This document shows positions 34,933 through 48,229 of a stretch of 64,000 bases of DNA, piece by piece (position 1 is the first letter of the stretch; each line of letters begins with the position of its first letter). Made by a program: the position numbers and the translations under genes. The notes under the pieces were generated by a model that worked only from the letters and a program-made list of their open reading frames with translations, searched no databases and was not told the origin of the DNA. Source of the DNA: Phylloscopus collybita (taxonomy: Eukaryota; Chordata; Aves; Passeriformes; Phylloscopidae); NCBI GenBank assembly GCA_027886175.1, contig JAJNNQ010000026.1:12891501-12955500 (forward strand), written 5' to 3'.

Positions 34933-36921
34933 AGGAGAAGCCAGCATCGTGTCCAGTCATATTAATCCACTTACCCCATACAGGAGTCACCTTTTAACCT
35001 TGCCCCAAAGCACATGCCCCTAAGCCATAATTCACCTGTGCTCACAGCAAGCTGCCAGATGCTAATGGCTGTGTACAGGCCAGGTGGGATTTGTTGACAT
35101 ATGCATATATCACTTACAACTATGTTTTACATGCCTAGGAAGTGCACACTCATCAAGTTGTGCCTGGAGCTGGCCTCTACAATGAGCCTTGCTGGTTGTG
35201 CATTACCCTCACTGCACCTGAGCCCCACACTCTGCCTGCCTTGCCAAGCCCCTCACCTGTCTCATGTCTCACATGGGACATTCCCCAGGGCTCTTTCTCA
35301 GCTGTGAAGGGACTTTCTGGCTCATGAGAGTGATGTTCGGGGAGCAGTGGTGGGATGACTCCCAGGCCTTCCTCTGGGAAATGCCCAGCTTCTGGTCTGC
35401 GTTACAGCAAATCCTGAGATGTTTACTTGCCGCCACAGCACCTGGGTTCAAAGCACCTCGAGACCAAAGCACCTCAGAATTTTCCATGGGAGGGATAGAG
35501 CAGTTTGAGCAAAAATGATAGCAAGACCTGGGTGACCTATGCAGAAAACTCAGTGAAGTGGGGCAGGAGCTAAGAGATGGGAAGCCAACAGAGATCCTGT
35601 AAAGTGCCTTCAGTCTATGTTCAGATTTAATCATTTGTCTCATGCTCAGCTAATGGATGCTTGGATGGGAGCATGTGAAAGGTGCATTTCTAGGACACCT
35701 ACATACTGTTCACATGCACCTATGAGACATTAGATTATTCTTCAGAGGAAACCATGTTTGCTAAAAAGCTTCTGGCTAACCTGGTGGTGGGCACAGAAAT
35801 GGAGAAGTTTCTCTTATGTGGTGAGCATGAAGCTTAATAAACATCCACTTTCCATTTCAGTCAATCCTTTCCTTGCTCTTTCTGTCCCAAATCTTGGGGT
35901 TTGGCTATTTTGTCCTGTTAGACAATTGATGTCTCCACATAGAGCTTGGTTGCATGTGGCTGCAGCAAAACTTTATGCAAGAACTTTGGTGGCCATCCTG
36001 TATTATTCTTATCACGGAGAAAGACAGGAAGGTCTGTGAATAAGGTCCCCAACCTTGCTGTTGTCCCCGTGGCCAAGTCAAATCTGGAAACATAAGCATC
36101 ATATGGAGTTCCCTTCTACTATCCATGGGAGAACAGCTTCTCTTCTTGTGGCACTGGCTAGCAGTAAGGATCTATATGGAGCAGAAGCACAGCAGGACGC
36201 TAGTGCCTCTGTCTGTAGGAAGCCACAAGCTTCCTGTCCACAAGCCCTTGAAAAGCTGGTATGACAAGCACAGTAGCAATGCACAATGGGAGTGTGACTA
36301 AGTAGTCAAGACACTGGCCTGGGAACTGGATTTTTTTGAGAGACTTTCCCATTGACTGTGTGGGCAAGCCACTCTTCCCTGCTGTGCCTTTATTTGAGTA
36401 CATGCCAAAGGAGGGCAATAATTCTTGCCAACACGTGCAACGGCCTTCTAAAACAGCTAAGAAAAAAAAGAATAATATGATAGAAAACCACATATTATTA
36501 CAATCAATATTTTCTGTTACAAGCACCAAATAAACAGCAGCTCAGAAGTTTCAAGCTCTAAGAGGGTAAGAAAAATGTTGTCTTTCCCCTTTCTAGTACC
36601 ATGGCTTGTTTATTCTTGTTGCATGCTATGAGGAACAGTGCTCCTGGCTTCTCAGCACACTCTGAATAAATGGCTTTTATGGCCATCAATAGCTTCAGCG
36701 CTCCTCAGCATTTAATTACCTGTAAAGGCCATTTATTGCCTCATATATTCCTCTACCATGATCATTATCCTTTAAACAATAAATAAAATATTAAGGTCAC
36801 TCTTAAAGAGGGAGCAGAGCCATCCAGCCACAACAAAGTATAATATAAAAAGTTTATATGGTCTTTGGGGTTTCTGGATTGATGGCAGAGCCTGCAGTAC
36901 AGTTGAGAAAGGCTGGGATGG

Positions 36922-37011
36922 CTTCCTTTCCCTTCCCTCCCTCCCTTCCTTCCTTCCTTCCTTCCTTCCTTCCTTCCTTCCTTCCTTCCTTCCTTCCTTC
37001 CTTCCTTCCTT
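36922..37011. repeat. (CCTT)n microsatellite
   Basis: Imperfect CCCTT/CCCTCC units from 36922 become a pure CCTT tetranucleotide repeat to 37011, about 17 units. On the opposite strand it yields an artefactual KEGR repeat peptide in open frames. The pyrimidine/purine mirror symmetry could allow triplex formation. Confidence 0.95.
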
Positions 37012-40000
37012 AGGCTGGGTACCTTTTCCCTCCCCACCTGACACCACTGACCACAGGGCAAGGCATCCAACCAAGGACCCTCCTGCTGAGGTCCTGCTTG
37101 CAGCTGGAGCACCATCCCAAGGACTGGCTTCCTGAAATGAGTGTCCAGGGTGGTAACTCTGTGGCAGAGCTGAAGGAGAGGCAACTGCAGCTGGAGCTTC
37201 ATGTTGCAACCCAGAGGAGGGTCAGGAACAGTTTAGGATGGTCCAAAGGATAGGAAGTAAAGGCAGGGGGTTGAAAGAAAAGAGAGAGTCAGTCAGTGCT
37301 GCTGTGGAGGGGTTTCTTGGGGGTGGTAGCAGAGGTTTTAGCATTCAGACCCTTTGAGGCTAGAGAAGAAGAAACTAATAAAATATACATGAAGGAGCAA
37401 ATCCTGGCAGGAAGAAAAATAAGAGGTGGATAGAAGAGAGAAAATTCAGCTGTGATGTATTTTACCTGCACTCTATAGAATTGGCAGAATTGGATAAATT
37501 GAACTTTCTGACCTTTAAGTTGTGAAATTAGTGTTTGCTAACTCACAAATGAAGGCTCTCTTTCTCTTCCTTTAAGTTTATGAAATTCTTATCTCTTTGT
37601 GGATGCTAAGCAATGAAGCTGTAAGCAGACATCCCTTCAGCAGCCAGCCCAAGGGAAATCCTCCTTCCCACGTTCTTCTGGGCTGTTTTAGCTTCACTGA
37701 CTTGAGGGGGTGCAAGAAAGCTTGTCCCTTTTGAAAAGTTACCCCTAGGGGGTAGGCACTCTTCTCTCAGCAGTGAATAAGGAAAAGCCCAAAGGCCCTT
37801 TTGTCCTTCAGCCCAAAATGTGTTCATGGCACAGTGCTGGATATTGCCTGGGCTGCAGCCATGGAGGTTGGAAAAGAGAACCAAGCTATGAAATAGAATT
37901 TAAGGGAGCTTTATTTCTCCATATCAAAGGGTATGCATAAGGAAAGTGGATGAAATGATGGGCATAAATGCATGAAGCATGATGGATGAGATCATATCCA
38001 CTACAGAAAAGAATACCCTTGGGTGTATGCATTTAATTCAAGCTTTACAAGCAGCGTCATGTGGAGGAAGCACAGACATTTTCAGAGCCCTAGTCAGGTA
38101 AATCATGTGACCATTACTCTGTTTTAGCTCCAGGTTTAACTTTGTTTTAGCTGGTTAAGACCTTTCCCTAGAGCAATATGATCTGAAGTTCATGGTCCAG
38201 GTTTTTTATTTTAAATAGCTTAAATTAAAGCTGAATCAGGAATTTCCATTCCTAAACTTTTAAAATATTGATCCAATATACCTGTGATCCAATATACCTG
38301 TGCTTCAAGCAGTCAGATGAGCGAGCCACAAGCCAGAACTGGTGATGGGAAACCTATGTGAGTGCTGCAAGCATAAGCCAATACGACTCACCTGGTTTTT
38401 CAAAGATGTGAGTGGGAAAAAAAGATGAACCTCAAGATCCAGCACTTACTAAGTAAAAGATAGAACAAGAAACGTCTTGGAAGAAAGGGGAACTTTTGCT
38501 TGTGAATCTGGATGAGAAGGCCCTTGCTTCTGGGACTGCCTGGTATGTGCTGCCTATAGCAAGGCCTGGGCTTGCACCTCCATGGCAGGAAGCAGAGACA
38601 GCTGAGTGGGGAATCTGGTATTTAGGTTGTTTCAATATGACAGGTTTCAAAATTCTGACAAGAGTCAGATTTTTTTTTCATGGGACGTTACTGATTTTTG
38701 CTTGGATGTTCTTCAGTTTTTCAGCTCAGTTTTTCACCTTCCTCATGTTGCTCTCTTTTTTAGCCTTTTATCATCATCCCTCCCTTATCTGTCTTTATCT
38801 GCCTTCTGTTTCTTTCTATCCCTTCCCAGTTCACTACAAAACAAATGGAAACCCACACAGTGGCATTTCCATTTCCATGGAAATAAAACATCCACTGTTT
38901 TTTCTTGAAAAATCTTGGCCACTGTTTAATCAGCAGTGCTCCCCAGTTCCTTAGGATTTATTTGTTTGCAGTAATTATACAGAGTACATCAAAATGCCTT
39001 TCAGAAAGTAGTAACACGCAACATCTGCCTGAAGAACATTAATCTGTTGGCAAAATGACTGCAAAGCAGGGGATTAAAGCAATTAAGAGAGTAGCAGAAG
39101 CAAACTGGTGGTGGTGACGTGCAGTTTGGTGCTTGTGCTGGCCATGGACAGCAGTGAGCAAGGTAAGGGTGGCAGGCAAGGAGTTGCACCACCAGCAGCT
39201 GGGCAAGAGAAGTGCATCTTCTGACTGAAAATAAGCTGCAAAGGGGGAATCAGGTACTTTATGGTGGGTTTATTCATGGAAGAGAAAAAGTTACAGAAGT
39301 GAACTTAAACAAAAAGATGGCAGTGGCTTGATGGTCTTCATCAGAGAAGCCAGATTTAAAGAAAATGCAGTGAGGCTGGGAATGAGTCCTGGGATGGGGT
39401 CCCAGAGCAAGGCTGGCTTAAGTGCCAGCAGCATGGCACAGTGCAGCACAGTGATGTGGAGGAAAACTGGCGCCGTAGGATCATGGAAAGAGGAGGGGAT
39501 AAAAAGGCTCAGCAAAGGGGGATTGGTGAGTTCCTTGCTGCTGGGATCAAGGTCATCTAGGGATGTGTAGAAGCAGAAGCAAAGACAGGAAAACAAAGGT
39601 TTTGTGAAAGAGAACTAAGACTTCAGGGCTCATATATGTTGTACTTATACAGCAGAAGAAATATCAGAAAGTTCAGCAGAGCAGCAGCAGTAGCCAGGGA
39701 GAAATGAAGCAAAACTTTATAAAAGATCTTATACCTGCATATGAACACATGCACAGGCTCATGCTTTATATGTACTATTCTACCTAATTTCTGGATGAGA
39801 TTATTATATTTACTAATGAGCAAACACAGCTTATTTTGCAGTCACTGAATTTTGCTGTAGACGTCTCACTTCATGTATCTCAAATTATTTGTTTTTCAAA
39901 CAATAAATTACTGTTAAATATTTTAAGCCAGTACTAAGCAATATGATTCAGGGACATTCATTATGGTGGTTGCAAAACAGAAATGCACTAAGTACTTCAT

Positions 40001-41971
40001 CTGCAGAGAATCCCAGTGTATAATACCTTGAAATTTTCAAATAACACAGTCACTTTCATCTAGTCTATTCTGTATACAGCTTTTTTGTGACTTCTATCAA
40101 TGCTGATTTATAGGGATACAGAGTGCATTATAAACTACCTTGGCAGAAAAACCCCTCCAGCTACTGCTAGAAGCTGGAAACTGAAAAGATCGATCACAGC
40201 CTCTCCCATCTCCCTCTGCCATTGCAGAACCATTGTTGTGCTAAGACACAAAACTATACAACCCTGATAAATCTTCTTTTCATGATGTACACTTTGGTAT
40301 AACATAAAGGCAAGGGAGAAGGGAAGAGAAAGGAGGAGCAGGTCTGAAATCAGGTGGAAGAGACCAAAGGAAGGCTTTTTCTACACTCTGGATTCCTGTG
40401 TCATTGAAATCCCTTTGCCTTCACTCGTATGTGTGCTTAAACAATTTGCCTGTGCTGTAACATAGGACTAAAACCTCTCTATTGTAACAAAATACATTTA
40501 CTCAACCCTCCCCAAGCACTTTAAAAATGGAAAAAATTCGTCAATGGGTTATTTATTCACACAAGCACCTTTTATTATCAAATCTAATATATTTGTCAGC
40601 AGCTAGCTCTTGAATTTACTCTACCTTTTTATTCAGTTTGGACAATAAAACCATGTTGATCTGTTCCCAGCTGGTTTCATTCCCTGGTTCTACTGCATTA
40701 AACACAATGTGGCTGTTGTCTGGGCTGCAAACACTCAAGGGAAATTGTTTAAATAATGAAAAAAAAATTGCTTATACTGAAGACCTAATCAGGACAACAT
40801 TGGATTTTGGAAAATTCTCTAAAAAAATTTAGATTCTTGATGTTAACTGACTGGCAGCATCTCCTTGGGGGACTCAGCATTTCAGTTACTGCAAAATATT
40901 TCTAGCAGCTAGGACACAGCTAGATGATACATGGTGCAGTAAAGCCTCAGACTAAACCCTGGAGAATTCATTGCAGGTTTTATCTCTACAGTGTGACCAT
41001 AGTTTCAGTGCTCATAACATCTGCATTCACAAGTGAATGAGGCATATTTACATTTTCCTGTTCTGACTGACTACTACACCCCCCTTCTTTTCCCCTGTGG
41101 ATGAGACTGTGTGTTCCTATAACCCGTGCAAATGTTCTCCCATGGACTAAAAGCCACAGGTGTGACAGCCCTGGCCCGCTGTTGGCAGATGCCCAGGGCT
41201 GCCTGCTCTCTCACTGCCTCTCTGCAGCAGCCTCAGGGATGCTGTGACTCCCTGGGGAGGTGTCTCCACGCCACCCCACCTTGGCAAGCAGCAAGCAGCT
41301 CGGCTCTGCTGCCACAAACCAGATGTCACTCCCCGTAATGTTTTCCTTGTCCAGCCAAACCATGGCAGCCACAGGTTGGTGTGGCAAAGGCCTGGTCCTT
41401 GCCCAGATGTGTAGGGGGCAGATGCATGCACCAGAGAGTGGTGTTGACATGATAAAGAAACATCTGCTATGGGGTGACATCATATTTTCATTGCGCTACA
41501 TGTCTGGACCAGCAATGGAGCTAAAAGGAATGGGCTGGTGCTGTAATCCCGGAGTAAATCACAGCAGCCAGAGCTGGAAAGTCTTAATCTATCACAGGAG
41601 ACTCTTATCTTCAGATACACGCATGCAGGCTCAAACTGCAGGGAAGATAAGGGCCATGGTACATTCCTGACTGGACAGAAATGTGTGAGGCTGTTTGGAA
41701 GGCACGGAAAAATTTCTTTTAAAATCTTTTAAGAGTTGATATTTAAAACAGAAGATAGCAGTTCAGAGCCAATGCATATCTTTCACAATCTTAAGTACTG
41801 TTTATACCTTTCTGTTCTATGCCTCTCTGGCTTATGCTAGATTGAACTGACGGTTAAACTCATCTGAAAGATTTCCTCCTGCATTTCAGCATTTGCTTTT
41901 TACGTTTCCCCACTTCTATTTTTCCTTTTCTGAAGGTTTCTAAGCCGCTGCTTAAAACTGTCTCCTCCCCT

Positions 41972-41994
41972 CCCCCCCCCCCCCCCCCCCCCCC
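41972..41994. repeat. C23 homopolymer
   Basis: An uninterrupted run of 23 C, preceded by 'tctcctcccct' and followed by 'ttcccacctcccc'. The minus strand is a G23 run, strongly G-quadruplex-prone. Assembly length is likely unreliable. Confidence 0.9.
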
Positions 41995-43519
41995 TTCCCA
42001 CCTCCCCAGCAGGGCAAATGCCATCCTTGTGCAGGGAGCAGGAGCCAGGCTCAGGAACTATAAAATACAGGCAAAGATAAAACCATATGAAGAAGGAGCC
42101 TCTCAATAGGATTTTGACACTGTGGCTGGCTCCTCTCAAAATGACTGGGAGATGAAAAAAGGCTATCCCTGGCTGGGAGAAAGGACAGGTCTGAGAAAGC
42201 TATGATATCATGCTGCTTAAAATATGGAGTTCACATCTGGTCAACCCATTATAGACAATATATGATAGCACTTTAAAAGGTACAGGGAAGGGTCAGAGGG
42301 CAAAGCCCATCACTAAATGATATGAGGAATAGGAGATGACACAAAAAAGGAATAGTGGGGGCAGAGAAGAGAAAAAGACAGAAATAAATCTGTATTGACT
42401 GTGAGGAAAAGAAATTAATAGGGAATTTAATTAAAGCAAATACAAATGATTGAGCATTGTAGGTGGTAAAGGTTATGAAATGACATGAAAGTATCACCCT
42501 AGAAGGAAGAGCAGTTGTCCTGGGAAGCTACTGGTGTGTAAAAGAGAACCTGCCTGGCTTGGGGATCAGCATCCAGCATGCTCAGAGCAGGGATGTGCCA
42601 GCAGTGCCCTGTGCAGTCTTCACCCAGATGCAGCCACTTCATAGCTATGCAGGATGTGGGCACTTAACTGGGAAAAGGGACTCTGGCCCCAGTTCACTGC
42701 CTTGACCTTGGGCTCTGCTGTCCAAGCAGCAATCTGAGGATGAACCCAGGAAAACACAAGGGCAGGATCAATGAAAGTGTGAGATGGGTGGAAGGGGAAC
42801 AGCCTTCAGAGAAAACACAGAAAATGGCTATGAAAATCATGTGTGTGGGAGGAGAGAAAACAGAAAAGAGAGACGGGGAAATAACTGGCAGAATGGGAAA
42901 AGTGTGATGAAGGTGCAGGAAAGTGGAGTTAGAGCAAGGTTGAGACAGTGGTAACATGACAGAAGTAGGAAGAGGTGACAGAGAAGGGAGGGAACAGAGG
43001 GAGAAGCACATTGGGGGGTATAAGGGAATGGAGCCTGAGAGACGTAAAGGGAGAAAAAGAGCAATGATGTGGGAGGAGCAGCAGCAGGTGGGGAAAGTGG
43101 CTCAGGACGTGTTTGGCCTGGGAGCAGAGAAGGCAGAATAGTGTCTCTGAGTGCACAAGGAGATTTTGCCTATAGGAGGGATTCTAACAAACTAAGTTTG
43201 GGCTTTTTTTTTAAGATGTAGAAGAAAGAGTAAGAGATTAGATCTGCTCAGGAAAAGGTCAGCTGGGGATCATCTTTCCTGTATATATACTATTCTTCAT
43301 TTCCTGCTTGACTTGAAATTGATTTTCATATGCTAGCCTAATGTACAGTGAGAGTCAATTCTTTTGTCTTTCTGGAGTGTCTCTGTTCCCAGATGCCACC
43401 AAAGGCCCAGTGTTTGTGTTCTGCATTCACACCTGCAGTATGCATCCATGTGGCACTCTGCAGTGGCAAATGAGTACTGCTGGGGCAAAAAACTCAACAT
43501 CTTGCAGAAGTGAGAGACA

Positions 43520-43660
43520 AAACAAGTGTTTTCCTTCATCCTGGAGAACTGAGGTCCAGAGATGACAGATGACCTGACAAGGTCACTCCAGATGTTTGCA
43601 GCAGAGCTGGGATGCTAGCTGTAGATTCCCAAGCTGTTTTAACTTTCAGCTGACCTGTCT
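43520..43660 (+). repeat. MIR/L2-like ancient retroposon relic
   Basis: 'ggagaactgaggtccagagatgacagatgacctgacaaggtcactccag...gcagagctgggatgctagctgtagattcccaagctgttt' follows the order of a MIR/L2-type tail (gaaactgagg-cagagag, gtgacttgcccaaggtcac, gcagagctgggattcgaaccc). Divergence is high, as expected for a very old insertion. Confidence 0.4.
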
Positions 43661-44469
43661 TCAGGAATTTATCTAGGAATCTTTGTTACTCGTAAGAAGC
43701 TCAGCTAAAGAAATGCACATTTTTAAATTCAGAAGGCAATTGTGGCATTTTTCTCTCCTTCTTTGTTGCATTTTAAGGTGTGCTGGATGTAACAGCCTTG
43801 GGCTTTTCGACCCAGCTGCCTATGGAGCATTCATGGAAAGGAAAACTATGCCAAAATGGCTTAAGCATCACAGGATGGTGAGCAGTTGTACTGGAGACTA
43901 CTGTGCTCAGAGCAAAAGCTCGAAGCAGCTTTCCCATAAATCCTGCTTTAAAGCATTGTGTACTAGTTTCTCACTAATATATGGAACTGACTACCTACAA
44001 AATAAAATATGAAAGTGAGTCAGAATACAGAAGGGCTAAGCTACAGATTTATGAACTGTTGCATTTTCAACCCCAACAGAGACTTATATTTTCTTCTATT
44101 GTCTTAGAAAAGATGGGGTTTTTTCCTAATTGGCTAAAGTGGGATTAGATGCTGTGGTGGCCATACACTTTACAACGCCTTCTGGGAGCTTACAAAATGC
44201 AGATATTTTCATGCACGTCATCAGTGGAACCTCAACTCATGCAGCCTCTCTGTGTTACATACTAAAAGAGCTGGAAAAATGGGAACACAAAGATCTTCCA
44301 CAGAGTTTTTTAGGTTTTGGGCAGTGGGCCACTTGAGACATATTTACATTTGTCTGTCTCCCTGCACTCCCTGCTCCAATGAAGACATTATTATGACTTT
44401 CCAAGTTCCCAGAGCACCTTCCACTGGGGAATGTTTCATGCAGTAATGAATGGAGGCTCTGGCTTGTTC

Positions 44470-44600
44470 CATGGCAATAGGCATCATTACTCCCATTTTG
44501 GAGCCCAAAACAGAGATGTGGAATAAATTGATCTAGATCAAGAGAAGAGTCTTGGGCAAGGTTAGGAACAGAACTGACAGAGATTGGCTCCTTATAATAG
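44470..44600 (+). repeat. MIR/L2-like ancient retroposon relic
   Basis: 'atcattactcccattttggagcccaaaacagagatg...cttgggcaaggttaggaacagaactgacagag' shows the block order of a MIR/L2-type element (attatccccattttacagatgagg, cagagag, ttgcccaaggtcac, gaacccag). It is degenerate. It lies about 900 bp downstream of the similar relic at 43520-43660, in the same orientation. Confidence 0.38.
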
Positions 44601-47089
44601 TCTTGTACACAATTCATGGGTGTCCTTCCACAGGGAGATTATATCTGTACATGTCTTATTTCACACAGACTGTTGAGACAGACTGACATCCATCAAAAAA
44701 TCCCTGGTGTCTGCTCAAAATTTTTGGAGTAATTTACGTCCATGGCAATAAAAGCTGTATGCTGTTTATTTAGCAGGGCTCTTTTAATGTGCTGTTTGTT
44801 GTTTTGATAGTCTATGTCTTCTTCATATTGTAATCATATTAAAAGAGCATTCTTTTCCTGGAATAAAGAGGTAATGATTCACAAGAGGCATAATTATTCC
44901 ATGCAGTGCAGGCAGGATGCTGCAGAAAGAGGCATCTTCTTTATGCGTAAGAGGCTTTTATTGCAAGTGTTCTACACAGTAATTAAATTCCTTTGAATGA
45001 GGAAGCTTGATTGGATTTTCTTTGGTTTATTGGGAGGAGTTTGAAAAGCAAGGTATTTAGCTCAATCGCTATATAATTTTGGCATCTGTTGGAGGTTAGG
45101 GAGAAAGGTTCACAGTCTCTGATTCCCATTTCTCTTATGTGTTATGTTATCTGAACTCCCTTGAATTCAATTGAATTACACCCTATCTGTATTTGTATGA
45201 GAATCAAGCTCAGAAATTCGTGGCAGAAAGCAGCAGGGCACCTGAATGTCTGCTGTAAGGATCCAAATCATCTAAGGGAAAAAAGCCTTGCTAAAGGAAA
45301 GTTACTTCCAGTTGCAGAAGCAAATGCCCAAAAGTGAGGAAATTTCACATTTGCAGCTTTCCTTCAAATCTGATGCTTGCCTTATGGTGGGCGAGTCCAG
45401 CCTTGGCCCAGAATGGGAGAGAATTTTAGAAGACAGGAGCAATAAAATAGAACAATGTAACAAAAATGTGTGCTGTGGCCTGACACACAAGCCAAGACGA
45501 TGGCATGGCACAACTCCTGAGTATTTGAGTTGTTGAAATAAATCATATTCTTCAACATCAACTACTGTACACAGCTGCCAAGTAATTTTTTGGGGGGGTT
45601 TTTTTAAGGCAAAGAGTGAAAATGTAAATTAAAAGGAGTACTCTGTTATATAGAGCCCCAACATCTATTAGCAATGGAGTTTGTGTCTTATGGCATAAAT
45701 TACAGCATAAATTCTTGTTACTCAATAAGGCTGCATAATCCATCAGGAGGAGAGTGTTGCTCTAGCCAAGAAGTTGATGTGAGACACCATGGGGGAAATT
45801 TCACCCTGCTCAGATGTCTTTGGAGGGAGAGTACACATGATAAGGAAAGTGGACTTTTCAACAGCTCAGAAAAATGTCATGGGGCAATGGAAGGCACTTC
45901 CCTAATCTAGGGGCTCCCTGCCTGCTAGGTGTTTACACCTAGTGGGAGTGGGAATCTCTGAAGTGCACGTTGCCAGCAGGGTTCTGTGAAGGTTGGGATC
46001 TCATAGACGTTTCCAAGGGCTCTGCTTTCATCCCAGTGGTGATACTGGGGCTGGGTGACAGGAGGGCTGGTTTTGCAGGGAGAATGGCAGTGGGAAAAAG
46101 GAGGAGGAAGGCCATCTTTTGTAAAGACAGAAAAAGACAAATAGGAAAGACTTGGATATGAGGAGACTGGAAGAGGAAGACAGTAGCACAGACATGGAAG
46201 TGTCAGTCCAGACAGCAACAAACCTGAGCCTAAGTCTGAGGGGAAATGGCAAAAAATATCTGCTTACTGCACACCTGGAGCTAGACCTGCCTCATGCCTG
46301 TGCACGAGACCCTCAAGCTTAGGGGAATGTAAGTCTCCAAAATAAGTCTTGAAGTGCAAAATTTGGCTTATTGCCAGGAATCTGAAAAACAAGGTATTTA
46401 GCTCCTACCTAGTGTGAAAATTGCAATGGAGAGGACAGGAACCATAGCAATGGTTTGCAGTTGTCTGTGATGTTGGCACGTTTAAACCTGAGTCAGGTCC
46501 AAGTGACTCACACATAACACATAACTCCATGATAAACCTTGGGTGTGCTCATCAGTCATCAAGCCTGTATCCTTGCAGGATATGGATGTCTGCAGTTGAG
46601 GATGCTTCTGATTAATTTTGGTAATTGCTGCCAGAATGCTTTGGTTTATTACCTTCACTCCTTCCTACTGGCTGCCAGGCATTATGAACCCAATAAACTG
46701 CCTGTCTCATTGTCCTCCTCTGCCTCCTTCCTTTCAATCCTCTAGTCTTGGTGTATTTGAGGAGCACCATGAGTCCAACTGGACCTGGGCCAAGTGGATC
46801 AGGACTTTACGGAAAATAATATTGTAACCTAACAGGGATGACTCATAGGAAGCCATGGTTTCCCTCTTGTGACTCTACTAACTCTGAATGGTTTCGTTTC
46901 CCTTCAATGTTTATTAATTCTCAGCAAGGATTTCTCCCGGGGGCAGCTCTCTGTACAGAAACTGGAAAACAGAATTACACTTTGTGACCAAAAACTGGGA
47001 ATTTTGGCCCAAAAATTTTATTTTCAAGGGTTGATTAAAAAAATTTCTGTTTTACTGATGTTTATTTTGTGTCTGGGCTTCCTGAGCAG

Positions 47090-47356
47090 AGACAGTTATA
47101 CCTGAGGACTACCTGGCTGATGCTCCGAACAGGAAGCAGTACGACGTGGATCCTGCCGATGCTGCCTTGGGTTCCATGGGCTCCACATACACCGTGCGTC
47201 AGAGTCCTGCAGATGGACACCCTGCTGGAGGCTCCTCTTCCTCCTGTGGCCATCGTCCTGCCCAGCTGTCCTCAGGGGGGTCCTCATCTACTGGCCTGCG
47301 GCATCAGACCTCCAGCCCGACAGGGAATGGGGCCTATCTTGAAGGAAACAGAAGTG
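47090..47356 (+). CDS. SCML4: SCML4 coding exon 5 (Ser/Gly-rich linker)
   Basis: This exon completes codon 243 (Glu) and encodes residues 244-331. The acceptor is 'cttcctgagcag' ending at 47089 and the donor is AGTG|GTAATG at 47357, both phase 1. The peptide begins TVIPEDYLADAPNRKQYDVD, similar to the TVTTEEYLVNP...RYSVD start I recall for mammals. It then becomes low complexity: SPADGHPAGGSSSSCGHR, LSSGGSSSTGLR and a conserved-looking SSP...LEGNRS end. It links SLED to SAM and is probably disordered. It is the least conserved part of the protein, and the assignment rests on phase, ends and position. The acceptor contains GAGCAG, so a one-codon alternative (extra CAG) is possible. Confidence 0.88.
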
Positions 47357-48229
47357 GTAATGTAACATCTTCCATTTAGCAATGCGTGCCGCTATGCTGG
47401 TGCTGTGCTGGAGTCTTAACTCACTCCCAAATTCCCAAGAAAATCAGTAAGGTGGTTCTGTGACGGAATCCATCCAGGCCACTCCTGTTTCCATTTAGAA
47501 GGGGAAATAATAACCTGTGTAAACACAAGATCACTCTGTTCACCATTAAGTAAAAAGGTGAAGGTTTTCTAATGCTGTTGTTATGTAAACATACGTATTA
47601 CGTGTAATTGTGTGGCAATCACACCTGTTATTGTCAGCTGAGACATACAGACATCAATATATAAGGCATTCCTCCCAAAGATTTATACTACCTACAGGCA
47701 GGTACCTGTTATTTGTGTGACCCCAGCTGTGTACAAGACGTGATGCAGAGCAAATCCAAATATTAGTGCCTGCCTCAAAGCATTTTAGCCAAAAGTTTTG
47801 CTTCCTAGCTGTGTGCCCATCCTGTCCCTTTAATTACACACCAAGTCAGATTTTGCTTGAAAGACTCCCCAGCAAAACATCTGTTTTTAAAAATCATTCA
47901 GCTTACTGCTCAAGGCCCTTTTATTCTTCAGGAAGCAAAGTCACAAGAAGTTTATCTGCAAATTCAAGAAATGCCATGGGAACCACAGCATTCAATGATT
48001 CTTCTTCCCTTTCTTTGTATTTTTGTTCAGTTACCATTTGCTGGGGCAGTTTCTCTACTCATCCACTAAAGTTCCTATTGGCCATGATTTTTTTTTCCTC
48101 TAGAAATTACCCAAGTTCATCAGATGGGTTAGCTATTTCACTGAACTTCGGTTAACTTTGTTTTCATTTTACAAATCCTCAGTCAACAGGTCTTTATCAG
48201 TAGTGGTCCCAACAGTGTCTTCATCCCTT

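Larger units (their letters stand above)
32900..47089 (+). other. SCML4: SCML4 intron after coding exon 4 (longest)
   Basis: This 14.2 kb intron has donor GTAGGC and acceptor 'cttcctgagcag'. It holds the octamer-site cluster (34060-34103), a CR1 fragment (34405-34545), old SINE-like relics (34891-34932, 43520-43660, 44470-44600), a CCTT microsatellite (36922-37011), a C23 run (41972-41994) and a purine-rich stretch (42770-43140). Stretches at 36600-36790 and 44740-45070 look like candidate conserved non-coding elements. The junction aligns directly to the next exon, so no intervening coding exon is required. Confidence 0.78.

Noticed and set aside
36765..37209. Minus-strand frames with a KEGR repeat peptide
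   Set aside because: Direct translation of the (CCTT)n microsatellite in two frames; not a protein.
42770..43140. Long purine-rich stretch with minus-strand Leu/Ser/Pro-rich frames
   Set aside because: Compositional bias explains the open frames; no protein or repeat family recognised.
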